DNA from: JAAZAI01 sp050942875
Lineage (GTDB): Bacteria > Verrucomicrobiota > Kiritimatiellia > RFP12 > UBA3636
Length of the DNA stretch: 64,000 nucleotides
Assembly: GCA_050942875.1 (NCBI GenBank)
Contig: JBMNOD010000008.1
Location: forward strand, 1-64,000
Direction: 5' to 3'
This document shows, piece after piece, positions 39,830 through 49,037 of the stretch. Position 1 is the first letter of the stretch, and the number at the start of each line of letters is the position of its first letter. The position numbers and the translations under genes were made by a program. A model generated the notes under the pieces. The model searched no databases. It worked only from the letters and a program-made list of their open reading frames with translations, and had not been told where the DNA came from.

Positions 39830-42436
39830 ATGACTTTGCGCCATCGACTCTTTCTCACCATCTTGGCGGTGCTGGCCGCGGGGCCGGCATCCGCAACAAC
39901 CGAGGCCACGGCGCTGCGCGCATGGGGCGTGCCGAGCGGCGCCGTCCAAGGGCCGAGCGGAGAGAGCCAGCTCCGCATCATGGAGGCGTTCAAGGCGCGG
40001 CACCCCGACCTTGAGCGTCTCGAACCCGCCACGGGGCTCGTCATCCCCGGGCGCACCATGGACACCCAGCCGCTCATGCAGATCGCGGGCGACGTCTCGC
40101 CGGACGTGATCTACGTCAACTTCCGCCAGAGCGACACCTACATCCGCAACAAGTTCCTCTATCCGCTCGACGCCTACATCGAAAAGGTCGCCGGCGCGGA
40201 AATGCCGCCCGACGCCTGCACGCTCGACAACGACGCCTACTACGCGCTGCTTTCCAAAGGCACGGCGTTCGAGGGCGAAATCCGCGAACGCATGCCGCGC
40301 ATCCTCTGGGACGTCGTGCGCCGCGAGTGCCCCTACGGCGCCGCATGCCCCTACGACCACCTCCACGGCGGCGACGCCGCCCCCGCCGAACATTACCACA
40401 CGTGGGCCGTGCCGCAGAGCCAGGTCGTCATCGCGCTCTTCTACCGCCGCGACGTCTTCGCCGAAGCCGGCCTTCCCGACCGCGTGCCCGACACATGCGA
40501 CGAAATGCTCGACTGGGCCCGCCGCACCACGAATCCCGACGACAATACCTACGGCCTCTCCATCCCCGTCGGCAACACGGGCTGGAGCACGCTCAGCCTG
40601 CTCTATTCCTTCGGCGGCCGCGCCGTCGAGGAGGACGCCGACGGCGTCTGGCGCTGCGCGTTCGACACCGATGCCGCCGTGGACGCCTACACCTTCGTCG
40701 CCCGGCTCTTCCACGAACCCTATGCCAACAGCCACGGCCGCTTCCACGGCGTCGTCGGACTCGGCGACCTCACCCAGCCCAGCACGCGCTACGCGATGTG
40801 GTTCGCCTACCTCGACCAGCGCGCGTTCGAGTCGATCGACCCCGCCGCCGTCGGCTTCGGCCCCGTGCCGAAGGGGCCGACCGGCATTCGCGGCAGCGAA
40901 TACAACTGCCTGATGGTCGGTCTCTACGCCGGCAATGTCGACGACAACCCGGCATTGCGCGACCTCGCCTGGGACTACGCCTGGTTCATCGGCGGCCGCG
41001 AAGCCAACCAGATACACACGAGCACCTACGTCAGAAACGGGCTCGGCCGCTTCATCCGGCCGGCCCGGCTCGTCGAAGCCGGCTACCCCGACGAGGTGCG
41101 CAACGTCCCCCCCGGCTGGGAGGAGGCCTACGCAGCGGCGCTCGAAGGCGGCGTGCCCGAACCCTACGGCAAGAACTGCCAGCTCGTCTACAACTACATG
41201 GCGCGGGGGATCGACCAGATCCTCAACACGGACGAAATCAAGCGCATCCTCCGCGAAAGCGACGGCCCGCCCGACCTTGATCGAGTCAGGGGAATCGTCC
41301 GCGACATTCTCCGCTTCCGCGTCGAGGACGCCAACATCAAGATGCTCGGCAACCTCCCCGCCGACGTCCGCCGCTTCCGCGCCCGCGCCGCCGCCGCCGC
41401 CGTCGCGCTCATCGTCGTCATCTTCGCGCTCGTCTTCCGCAAGGTCTTCCGCGTGTTCAGCAAGACCGCCGCGCTGCAGGATCCGCCCGTCGGCGGCCAC
41501 CGCCGCCGCTATCTGGCCTACGCCATGCTGCTCCCGGCGCTCGGCACGATCGCGCTCTGGGCCTACTGGCCGCTCATGCGCGGCACGCTCATGGCGTTCC
41601 AGGACTACAACGTGCGCGGCTTCTCCGACTGGGTCGGGCTCGACAACTTCGCGATGGTGCTCTTCAGCCACGACTTCTGGCACGCGATGCTCGTCTCCGT
41701 GCGCTACACCGTGCTGATGCTCGCCTTCGGCTTCTTCGCGCCGATCATCCTCGCGATCCTCCTCTCCGAAGTGCCCCGCGGCAAAGTCCTCTTCCGCGCG
41801 ATCTACTACCTCCCCGCCGTGCTTTCGGGCGTCATCGTGATGTTTCTCTGGCGCGGCTTCTACGCGCCGACCGGCATGCTCAACCAGCTCGTCAACGGCG
41901 TCTTCGAATGCTTCAACTCCACATTCGGCACCGAGTTCAAGATGCTCACCGAAAACTGGACGACCAACCCCGACACCGCGCTCGTCAGCTGCGTCATTCC
42001 CACGATCTGGGCCGGCATGGGCCCGGGCTGCCTCATCTACCTCGCCGCGCTCAAGACCGTGCCCGACGACATCTACGAAGCCGCCGACATCGACGGCGCG
42101 GGCATCCTCTCCAAAATACGCCACATCACGCTTCCGAGCATCAAAATGCTCGTCATCATCAACTTCATCGGCGCCACGATCGGCGCCATGCAAAGCGGCA
42201 GCACGTTCGTCCTGGCCATGACCGGCGGCGGCCCCTACACGCCCTACGGCCAGACCGAGGTGATCGGCCTGCACATCTTCTGGGAGGCGTTCGGCTACCT
42301 CCGCTTCGGCTCCGCCACCGCCATGGCCTGGATCCTCGGCTCCATGCTCATCGGCTTCACCGTGTTCCAGCTCCAGCGTCTCTCCCGAATGGAGTTCAGG
42401 ACTGTCGGACAACATGGGGATGGGAGCGCGTCATGA
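39830..42436 (+). CDS. Fused sugar-binding protein and MalF-type permease
   Basis: 868 residues. Signal sequence about 1-22, then a family-1 solute-binding domain to about residue 510 ('PLMQIAGDVSPDVIYVNF', 'WARRTTNPDDNTYGLSIPVG', 'WDYAWFIGGREANQ'). A membrane helix (517-540) leads into a MalF-type permease (559-860) with 'YAMLLPALGTIALWAYWP' and the EAA loop 'EAADIDGAGILSKIRHITLP' near 750 that contacts the ATPase. Binding protein and permease are usually separate; here they are tethered. It overlaps the next gene by ATGA. Confidence 0.85.
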   Translation: MTLRHRLFLTILAVLAAGPASATTEATALRAWGVPSGAVQGPSGESQLRIMEAFKARHPDLERLEPATGLVIPGRTMDTQPLMQIAGDVSPDVIYVNFRQSDTYIRNKFLYPLDAYIEKVAGAEMPPDACTLDNDAYYALLSKGTAFEGEIRERMPRILWDVVRRECPYGAACPYDHLHGGDAAPAEHYHTWAVPQSQVVIALFYRRDVFAEAGLPDRVPDTCDEMLDWARRTTNPDDNTYGLSIPVGNTGWSTLSLLYSFGGRAVEEDADGVWRCAFDTDAAVDAYTFVARLFHEPYANSHGRFHGVVGLGDLTQPSTRYAMWFAYLDQRAFESIDPAAVGFGPVPKGPTGIRGSEYNCLMVGLYAGNVDDNPALRDLAWDYAWFIGGREANQIHTSTYVRNGLGRFIRPARLVEAGYPDEVRNVPPGWEEAYAAALEGGVPEPYGKNCQLVYNYMARGIDQILNTDEIKRILRESDGPPDLDRVRGIVRDILRFRVEDANIKMLGNLPADVRRFRARAAAAAVALIVVIFALVFRKVFRVFSKTAALQDPPVGGHRRRYLAYAMLLPALGTIALWAYWPLMRGTLMAFQDYNVRGFSDWVGLDNFAMVLFSHDFWHAMLVSVRYTVLMLAFGFFAPIILAILLSEVPRGKVLFRAIYYLPAVLSGVIVMFLWRGFYAPTGMLNQLVNGVFECFNSTFGTEFKMLTENWTTNPDTALVSCVIPTIWAGMGPGCLIYLAALKTVPDDIYEAADIDGAGILSKIRHITLPSIKMLVIINFIGATIGAMQSGSTFVLAMTGGGPYTPYGQTEVIGLHIFWEAFGYLRFGSATAMAWILGSMLIGFTVFQLQRLSRMEFRTVGQHGDGSAS

Positions 42437-44331
42437 TCATCAGCACCGTTGGTTCCAAAAGCTGGAAGACCCGCACCGCCTACGGGATCATCTTCGCGCT
42501 GCTCATTCTCGGCGCAATCACGATGATCTACCCGCTGCTGCTCATGCTTGCCGGCTCCGTCACAAGCGAAGCCGATTCCGCCGACATCACGCCCTACCCG
42601 CGTTTCTGGTTCGACGACGCCATGCTCTTCCGGAAATATGTCGAATCGAAGCACAACGTCAACCTCGACGCGCTGAACGAAGCCTGGGGCATCCCCATCA
42701 CCTCCTGGCGCAAGATCGACGTGCCGACCAACGCAGTCGACGAGGCCGCGCTCGCCGACTTCCGCGCCTGGCGCGAGACGCCCGAGGCGCGCAACCTCGG
42801 CATCCTCGGCCACACCGGCGGCGGGCGCATGCTCCCCATCAACGCCCGCCTCTGGCGCAAGCGCATGGAGAAGACCCACGACGGCGATCTCGCCGCGTTC
42901 TGCGAAGCCTCCGGCACCATGGCGGCCGACTGGACGAGCGTCGTCCCGCCCGCCCAGGTGATCGGGCGCTACCGCCACGCCTTCGCGACCGCCGAAGCCA
43001 ACCAGGCGTTCGAGGCGTTCAAGGCCTCGCGCCCTGCCCGCGATTTCTACTTCCGCCATCCCGACGCCCTGCGCAAGGACACGCCGCTTGAGGAGTTCCT
43101 CCGCCGCGACGCCCCGATCCAGTACATCCGCCTCGCCGCCGAGGCCGAGCCGGCATACCGCGCCTACCTCGCCCGCCGCCACCCCTCCATCGCGGCCTAC
43201 AACACCGTCCACCACACGACGTACACGTCCTTCGACGACATTCCGTTCGTCCAAACCCTCGACGACGACCTCTCGCAGCGCATCGAGTGGGAGGAGTTCC
43301 TGCGCTCGCCCGACGACTGCCCGGTCGATTGGATCACGCTGCACGGCCCCGAGGAGAGCTGCCGCGCCTACCGCGCCGACGTCTGCGGACGCACCGCCGC
43401 CGAGATCGACGCCGGCCCCGCATGGGGCGATCTCGTCGCCGCTGCCGACGCCGCGGACTGCTCGGAGAACAGCCGCGAGCTCCGCCGCGAATTCACGAAG
43501 CGCAACTACCTGCACGTCCTCGACTACATCGCGCTCCACGGCAACGGCATCGTCAACACGATCATCTACTGCCTCCTCGCCGTCGCCACCGCCCTCGTCG
43601 TCAACCCGCTGGCCGCCTACGCGCTCTCGCGCTTCAATCTCCCCGCCACGTACCAGATCCTCCTCTTCTGCATGGCGACGATGGCCTTCCCGGCCGAAGT
43701 CTCGATGATCCCCTCCTTCATCCTCCTCAAGCGCTTCCCGCTCTGGCCTCTCGTCGGGGCGATCGTTGCGATGGCCGTGATGTACTTCATCGCCCTGCGC
43801 GTCGGCACGCGCCTGAAGGAGAGCGCCCGCGTCGGCCTCGCGCTCGCCGCCGGGTTCGTCGTCGGCGCGCTCGTCATCCCGCTCGTCCTCGGCCCGCGGC
43901 ACACCAACACGAGCCTCCTCAACACCTTCGCCGCGCTCGTCCTCCCCGGCGCCGCCAACGGCTACTCCATCTTCCTGCTCAAGGGCTTCTTCGACGCCAT
44001 GCCCCGGGAGCTCTACGAAGCCGCCGACCTCGACGGCGCAAGCGAATGGACCAAGTTCTGGACGCTCACCATCCACCTCTCCAAGCCCATCCTCGCCGTC
44101 ATCGCCCTCAACGCCTTCACCGCCGCCTACAGCGCGTTCATGATGGCGCTCATCGTCATCCCCGACCCCGCGATGTGGACGCTCATGGTCTGGATCTTCC
44201 AGCTCCAGTCCTACGCGCACGGCTCGGTCGTCTACGCCTCGATCGTGATCGCCGCCATCCCCACGTTCCTCGTCTTCGCCTTCTGCCAGAACATCATCAT
44301 CCGGGGCATCGTCGTCCCCACCGAAAAATAG
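42433..44331 (+). CDS. MalG-type sugar permease with large periplasmic insertion
   Basis: 632 residues against about 275-300 for typical MalG proteins. Membrane helix 1 is at about 18-38. Residues about 40-365 are a soluble insertion, mostly Arg/Ala/Glu-rich and helical, with no family I recognise; its side should be periplasmic. From 370 on the normal permease resumes ('NTIIYCLLAVATALVVNPLAAYALSRF'), with two extra hydrophobic segments at about 440-490, and the EAA loop 'ELYEAADLDGASEWTKFWTL' near 525. It pairs with the fused binding protein/permease and the ATPase 13 bases downstream. Confidence 0.82.
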   Translation: MIISTVGSKSWKTRTAYGIIFALLILGAITMIYPLLLMLAGSVTSEADSADITPYPRFWFDDAMLFRKYVESKHNVNLDALNEAWGIPITSWRKIDVPTNAVDEAALADFRAWRETPEARNLGILGHTGGGRMLPINARLWRKRMEKTHDGDLAAFCEASGTMAADWTSVVPPAQVIGRYRHAFATAEANQAFEAFKASRPARDFYFRHPDALRKDTPLEEFLRRDAPIQYIRLAAEAEPAYRAYLARRHPSIAAYNTVHHTTYTSFDDIPFVQTLDDDLSQRIEWEEFLRSPDDCPVDWITLHGPEESCRAYRADVCGRTAAEIDAGPAWGDLVAAADAADCSENSRELRREFTKRNYLHVLDYIALHGNGIVNTIIYCLLAVATALVVNPLAAYALSRFNLPATYQILLFCMATMAFPAEVSMIPSFILLKRFPLWPLVGAIVAMAVMYFIALRVGTRLKESARVGLALAAGFVVGALVIPLVLGPRHTNTSLLNTFAALVLPGAANGYSIFLLKGFFDAMPRELYEAADLDGASEWTKFWTLTIHLSKPILAVIALNAFTAAYSAFMMALIVIPDPAMWTLMVWIFQLQSYAHGSVVYASIVIAAIPTFLVFAFCQNIIIRGIVVPTEK

Positions 44332-44343
44332 GAGCCCGAAGCC

Positions 44344-45435
44344 ATGGCCAAGGTCGTCCTCAACCACGTCACCAAAATCTACGCCAACGGCTTCAAGGCC
44401 GTCGACGACATCTCCCTCGACATCCACGATCGCGAATTCGTCGTGCTCGTCGGCCCCTCGGGCTGCGGCAAATCGACGACCCTGCGGATGATCGCGGGCC
44501 TCGAAACCATTTCCGGCGGCACCATCGAAATCGGCGGCCGCGTCGTGAACGACGTCCCGGCGCGCGACCGCGAGATCGCGATGGTCTTCCAGAACTACGC
44601 GCTCTACCCGCACATGACCGTGCGCGAGAACCTGTCGTTCGCCCTGAAGCTCCGCCGGACGCCCAGGGCCGAGATCGCCCGCCGCGTCGCGGAGACCGCC
44701 GCCATGCTCGGCATCGACCCGCTCCTCGACCGCCGCCCCAAGCAGCTCTCCGGCGGCCAGCGCCAGCGCGTCGCCCTCGGCCGCGCCATCGTCCGCCAGC
44801 CCAGCGTCTTCCTCTTCGACGAACCGCTCTCCAACCTCGATGCGAAGATGCGCGTGCAGATGCGCGTGGAAATCAGCCGCCTCCACAAAAAGCTCGACTC
44901 GACGATGATCTACGTCACGCACGACCAGACCGAGGCGATGACCATGGGCGACCGCATCGTGGTGATGGACGGCGGCCGCATCCAGCAGGCCGGCGAGCCG
45001 ATGGAGGTCTATCGCCACCCCGCCAACCGCTTCGCCGCCGGCTTCGTGGGGACGCCGTCGATGAACTTCTTCCCGGTGGCGACCCGGCGCGACGCCGCCG
45101 GCGACCCGGCGCTCCGCTTCGCCGGCGCCACCATTCCCTGCCCCGACGCCTGGAAGCCGATCCTCGACCCCCTCGCCGACGCCCCCGCGGCGCTCACCCT
45201 CGGCGTGCGCCCCGAGGACGTCCTCTGCGGCACGGTCGAGGACGGCATCCCCACCGAGATCGACGTCATTGAGCCGATGGGCGCGGAGACGTACCTCTAC
45301 GCGGCACTGGGCGACACGCCCTTTGTCGCCCGCATTCCGGGCCAAGTCCCCTACAGCCACGCCCAAGTCATCCCCGTCGCCTTCCGCATGTCCGAGGCCC
45401 ATCTCTTTGATTCGGAGGGGAAGACGATCACCTAG
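44344..45435 (+). CDS. Sugar ABC transporter ATPase (MsmX/UgpC type)
   Basis: 363 residues. Walker A GPSGCGKST (37-45), Q-loop 'VFQNYALYPH' (81-90), signature LSGGQRQR (135-142), Walker B FLFDEP (156-161) and the switch His in 'YVTHDQTEAMTMGDRI'. The C-terminal 120 residues are the TOBE regulatory domain of the MalK/UgpC class. It energises the two permeases upstream; such ATPases often serve several sugar transporters. AGGAGCCCGAAGCC precedes the ATG. It is the last gene of the plus-strand block, 26 bases from the oppositely oriented beta-helix gene. Confidence 0.93.
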   Translation: MAKVVLNHVTKIYANGFKAVDDISLDIHDREFVVLVGPSGCGKSTTLRMIAGLETISGGTIEIGGRVVNDVPARDREIAMVFQNYALYPHMTVRENLSFALKLRRTPRAEIARRVAETAAMLGIDPLLDRRPKQLSGGQRQRVALGRAIVRQPSVFLFDEPLSNLDAKMRVQMRVEISRLHKKLDSTMIYVTHDQTEAMTMGDRIVVMDGGRIQQAGEPMEVYRHPANRFAAGFVGTPSMNFFPVATRRDAAGDPALRFAGATIPCPDAWKPILDPLADAPAALTLGVRPEDVLCGTVEDGIPTEIDVIEPMGAETYLYAALGDTPFVARIPGQVPYSHAQVIPVAFRMSEAHLFDSEGKTIT

Positions 45436-45461
45436 CCGGGCTGGGGGGATTACGAAAAGCT

Positions 45462-47576
45462 TCAACCGCTCTGATGCGTTGTAAATGCGGGTCGTTGCGG
45501 ATGGGGAAGGATCAGCGCGGCGGGGGAGTCCGGCGGGAAGGCGAAGTCGCCCCGGCTCGGATCCACGAATCCGGGATTCTCGAAGCGGGACGTGCGATCA
45601 TGTCCCAGCGCGCGCCACCCGTCCCAGTCGCGCGGTTGATCCTTCCCCAATTCCGCGAAGACCCCGGACGCTCCCGAAACGTCCCAGAAGAGGTTGTTCT
45701 CGCTGTAGAACTGCTCGGGTTCCATCGCGCCGTCCACGACCTGCCTGAAAAACGGCCGCCCGTCCTGCACGACGATGTTGCCGAAGAACACGAGGTTCAT
45801 CGCGTAGTTTTCGCCAGGCAAGGCGTAGCCCGTCTTCCGCGAGCGGCCGGCGGTGACGGCGACGCCGCAGCCGGCGTTGAAGGCGAAGATGTTGTGGCGG
45901 ACGATGTTTTCGCGGCCGTAATGCTGGTGGAAGCCTTCGCTGGAGCAGTTCCGGCAGACGTTGCGTTCGATGACGATGTGCGCGCTGCCCTCGTCGGTGT
46001 AGACGCCCCATCCGCCGTAGTAGCGGCATGTGACGTCGGCGATCACGTTGCCGTAGACGCGCGTGCCGGGCTGGACGCCCAGCAGGTAGATGCCGCCCAT
46101 GTCGCTGATGACGCCTTTCCCGAGATCGTGGATGCGGTTGTGTCCGATCCGGTTTTCCCGCGTGACGCTTTCGCCATACCCCCAGTTCCAGCCGCAGGAG
46201 ATTCCGGAATAGAAGAGGTCGTGGATGTGATTGCGCTCGATCAGATTGCCGAAGGCGTGCGTGACGAGGACGCCGATGGCGCTGAAGTGAATCGCGCCGC
46301 AATCGTGGATGTGGTTGTTGGCGACGCGGTTGAGCGAGGTGAGCAGACTGGGCGCCTGCCGGGCCTCCTCCGCGTCCGCTCCGCCGATGCGCAGGCCGCC
46401 GCCCCCGAGATCGTGCAGATGGTTTCCGTCGACGACGACGCCTGTGCAGCCCGCGCCGATTTCGATGGCGTACCAGCCGGAGTGCGCGACGGTGCATTCG
46501 ACGAAGGCGCAATGGCGCGCACCGTGCATGAAGAGGGTTCCCGGCAGATGGACGGCCCCCTGCGGCGCGCCGCCCAGCGGCTTGTCCTCCGCGCGCCAGT
46601 CCCCGCGAAACGCGAAGTTGCGCCGGACGGGCGCGGTGGCGTCCTTGAAGTCGTAGACGCACCCGATTGCGGGGGCGCCGGCGCCGCCGTGGCGGAACGT
46701 CAGGCCCTCGAAGCGGATCCATTCCACGTAGGCGTTCCGCTCCGGTGCGCCGTCGAATCGCAGCAGGCATCCGAGACCTGGAACGACGGCCTCCGCCGTC
46801 TCCATGTCTTCGTCCGCCTCCGGCACGTAGTAGAGGCGACCTTCCCGGACGGAGTGGAAATACTCTCCGGGCTCCGAAAGCGCCTCGCCGACGTTCTCCA
46901 GCCGGTATTCCGTGTCCGCGGGATCCATGAGGAAGCGCGACCGGCGCGTGGAGACGAAACAACGCGTCCGGTGATCGTAGGATTCCAACGGCAGCGTCTC
47001 CTCGATCCACTTGTGAGTGACGACGGCTTCGATCGCCTCCGGTTCGGCGACGGATTCGGGGAAGCCGCCGGGCGGCACGTTGAAGCGGTCCGATCCCGCG
47101 AAGAGCTCCCGGGCCGGCGGTTCGGGCGATGCAATTCGGAGAAAGCCGCTTTTGGGCAGGCAGGCCCGTTTCCTCCGACGTTGGTTGACGAAGAGCTGGT
47201 TCACGGGGCCGAGGGCGATCGCCGCGGCGGGAAGAGGGGCGGTCCAGACGGTTCGCCCGTGGAACGTGCAGGGACGCCAGCCCGCGATTCGAATCCCGCC
47301 GTCGAAGACGGGCGTCTCGCCCGGAACGGCCTTGAACGTCACGGGGCCGGAATGCTCAGGGGTGACGACGACGGTTTCCCGCAGGGGATAGACGCCGCCA
47401 TGCACCCAGACCGTCAGAGGGCCGTCCAGGGACGCGGTCCGCTTGAGCAGGCGGATGCGATCCAGCGCGCCGGAGAGAGAGGCCAGCGGGGCGTCGGCCG
47501 AACCAGAACGTTTCGGGTCGTCGAGACCGTCCGGCGACAGGTGCAGTTCGTTGACGGAAGTGTGTTTCGAGATCAT
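45462..47576 (-). CDS. Right-handed beta-helix protein, glycosidase-like
   Basis: 704 residues from the ATG with AAGGAGG eight bases before. The N-terminus carries the 'ELHLSPDGLDDPKRSGS...PLASLSGALDRIR' region typical of beta-helix enzymes (PelX_N-like). From about residue 230 on, repeated strands with N, G and H at turns form a parallel beta-helix ('NRVANNHIHDCG', 'NLIERNHIHDLF', 'NVIADVTCRYYGG', 'HIVIERNVCRN'). The layout recalls GH141 and GH120 enzymes. There is no signal peptide, so cytoplasmic action on oligosaccharides is likely. It is the last gene of the long minus-strand run, 19 bases after the GH28-like gene. Confidence 0.78.
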   Translation of the reverse strand: MISKHTSVNELHLSPDGLDDPKRSGSADAPLASLSGALDRIRLLKRTASLDGPLTVWVHGGVYPLRETVVVTPEHSGPVTFKAVPGETPVFDGGIRIAGWRPCTFHGRTVWTAPLPAAAIALGPVNQLFVNQRRRKRACLPKSGFLRIASPEPPARELFAGSDRFNVPPGGFPESVAEPEAIEAVVTHKWIEETLPLESYDHRTRCFVSTRRSRFLMDPADTEYRLENVGEALSEPGEYFHSVREGRLYYVPEADEDMETAEAVVPGLGCLLRFDGAPERNAYVEWIRFEGLTFRHGGAGAPAIGCVYDFKDATAPVRRNFAFRGDWRAEDKPLGGAPQGAVHLPGTLFMHGARHCAFVECTVAHSGWYAIEIGAGCTGVVVDGNHLHDLGGGGLRIGGADAEEARQAPSLLTSLNRVANNHIHDCGAIHFSAIGVLVTHAFGNLIERNHIHDLFYSGISCGWNWGYGESVTRENRIGHNRIHDLGKGVISDMGGIYLLGVQPGTRVYGNVIADVTCRYYGGWGVYTDEGSAHIVIERNVCRNCSSEGFHQHYGRENIVRHNIFAFNAGCGVAVTAGRSRKTGYALPGENYAMNLVFFGNIVVQDGRPFFRQVVDGAMEPEQFYSENNLFWDVSGASGVFAELGKDQPRDWDGWRALGHDRTSRFENPGFVDPSRGDFAFPPDSPAALILPHPQRPAFTTHQSG

Positions 47577-47595
47577 GGATGAGCCTCCTTGCCTT

Positions 47596-48993
47596 TCATT
47601 CCAACCCTTCGACAGTCCCCTTGCAATCCCCTGAAAACTCGACAAGGGGGAGATCTTCGTCGGCGCAGACGTTTCGGACGGCCACGTTTCTCAGATCGCA
47701 CTCGCGGAACCGGAAGCGCGCGCCGCCGGAAGCCGAAACCGGGCCCGACGCGGTGACATAGACGTTTTCAAACAGGACGTTCTCGGCGATCGTCGGGCAG
47801 CGGCTCGACTTGAGGCGGCATGCGTCGATCTCGTCCTGTCGTGAAGGCAGGAAGATGAAAGGCTGGTGGTCCACGTCGAACCCGCCACAGACATAGACAT
47901 GCTGGCCGTCCTCCAGAAGATGGATGTTCCGCGCCGTCAGGTTCTTGATGCTCCCGCATGTGATGATTGCCGTCAAGGCGCGGGTGAACAGGTTCTCGAT
48001 GTGGATGTTGAAGATCTCGCCATGGCGCAGGCGGCATTCGGGATCGTTCCGGTAGTAGACCGTGCAGGTGTCGCCGATTCGGATGGCCATCTGCGTCTTG
48101 TTCTCGAACCCGGGCCGGCTGATTTCGAAAATGTCCCGCATGACGACGTTGTAGATGCGGTGTCCGAAATGGTTCAGCAACCGGATGATCGCGCACATGT
48201 TCGTCACGCCGCGCACGTCCTCGATGGCGATGTCGTGAATGTCGGTCGACAGGCCGTCCACGCGTTGCTTGACCTCGAAGTGTTCGCTTTTCAGGGCGGT
48301 CAGGGCGATCAGGTCGTCGCCCGTCTCGCCGGAAATCCCGCGAATGCCGATGTGGGCGCATCCGACCCGCAAATCGATGCCGTCCTGATTGCGCCAGGGC
48401 GCACGGCTGTCGAGGGCGTGCCGCGTGAGCTCGAAGCGGATGCGCTCAATGCGGCCATGTTCGCAGTACATGAGCGCAATCGCCCACCAGCGTTGATCGA
48501 CGATGCGCAGGTTCTCGATTGTGAAATCCTCGACATTGTGCAGGTAGATGGTCAGGTTTTCGGAAATGTGCGGGAATCCGTCCTTGTCCGAGGTGAACTC
48601 CGAAAGCCCGTTGGGCTCTCCGCCGTCCAACACGGCCTCCCCGATCCCGATGATCCGGATGCCCCGCTGCCGTCCGGCCGGGCTGTTGCCCTCCGGCGTG
48701 AGCGCGTTGCTGTTGCGCATCATCTGGCAGATCACGCCATCCGCCATGCGCAGATGCGCATGATCCAGAACGAGCGTGACATGGGAAGGCAGCAGAAGGG
48801 TGCGCGAGAGGGTCCACACGGACGCGCCGGTGCGTGCGTTCATCGAGGGGACGCGCGCCGTTCGGACGCCCGACCGGACGGCGTCGTCGATTGCGCGCTG
48901 GATCATCTCCGCATCGTCCGCCGCGTCGGCAAAGTCGTTCGCGGACACCCAGGCCGAATCCGACGTTTCGTTTCGTTTGATCGAATGCATCAT
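47596..48993 (-). CDS. GH28-like polygalacturonase-family hydrolase
   Basis: 465 residues. A parallel beta-helix with GH28-type acidic motifs: 'NQDGIDLRVG' near residue 207, 'GETGDDLIAL' near 230 (the double Asp) and a later 'RNDPECRLRHGEIFN' region. GH28 enzymes hydrolyse galacturonide and rhamnogalacturonide bonds by inversion using three Asp. 'RWWAIALMYCEHGRIERIRFE' resembles the family's N-terminal coils. No signal peptide. AAAGGAAAACG precedes the start. A non-pectic substrate is possible, since the family is broad. Confidence 0.78.
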   Translation of the reverse strand: MMHSIKRNETSDSAWVSANDFADAADDAEMIQRAIDDAVRSGVRTARVPSMNARTGASVWTLSRTLLLPSHVTLVLDHAHLRMADGVICQMMRNSNALTPEGNSPAGRQRGIRIIGIGEAVLDGGEPNGLSEFTSDKDGFPHISENLTIYLHNVEDFTIENLRIVDQRWWAIALMYCEHGRIERIRFELTRHALDSRAPWRNQDGIDLRVGCAHIGIRGISGETGDDLIALTALKSEHFEVKQRVDGLSTDIHDIAIEDVRGVTNMCAIIRLLNHFGHRIYNVVMRDIFEISRPGFENKTQMAIRIGDTCTVYYRNDPECRLRHGEIFNIHIENLFTRALTAIITCGSIKNLTARNIHLLEDGQHVYVCGGFDVDHQPFIFLPSRQDEIDACRLKSSRCPTIAENVLFENVYVTASGPVSASGGARFRFRECDLRNVAVRNVCADEDLPLVEFSGDCKGTVEGLE

Positions 48994-49037
48994 CGTTTTC
49001 CTTTCAGATTTTGAATCGTCTCATGTGTTTGACGGCT

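Noticed and set aside
42295..45465. A 1056-codon minus-strand open frame over the transporter genes
   Set aside because: Opposite to three genes with clear ABC motifs; its translation is mostly Asp, Glu, Arg, Val and Gly without domains.
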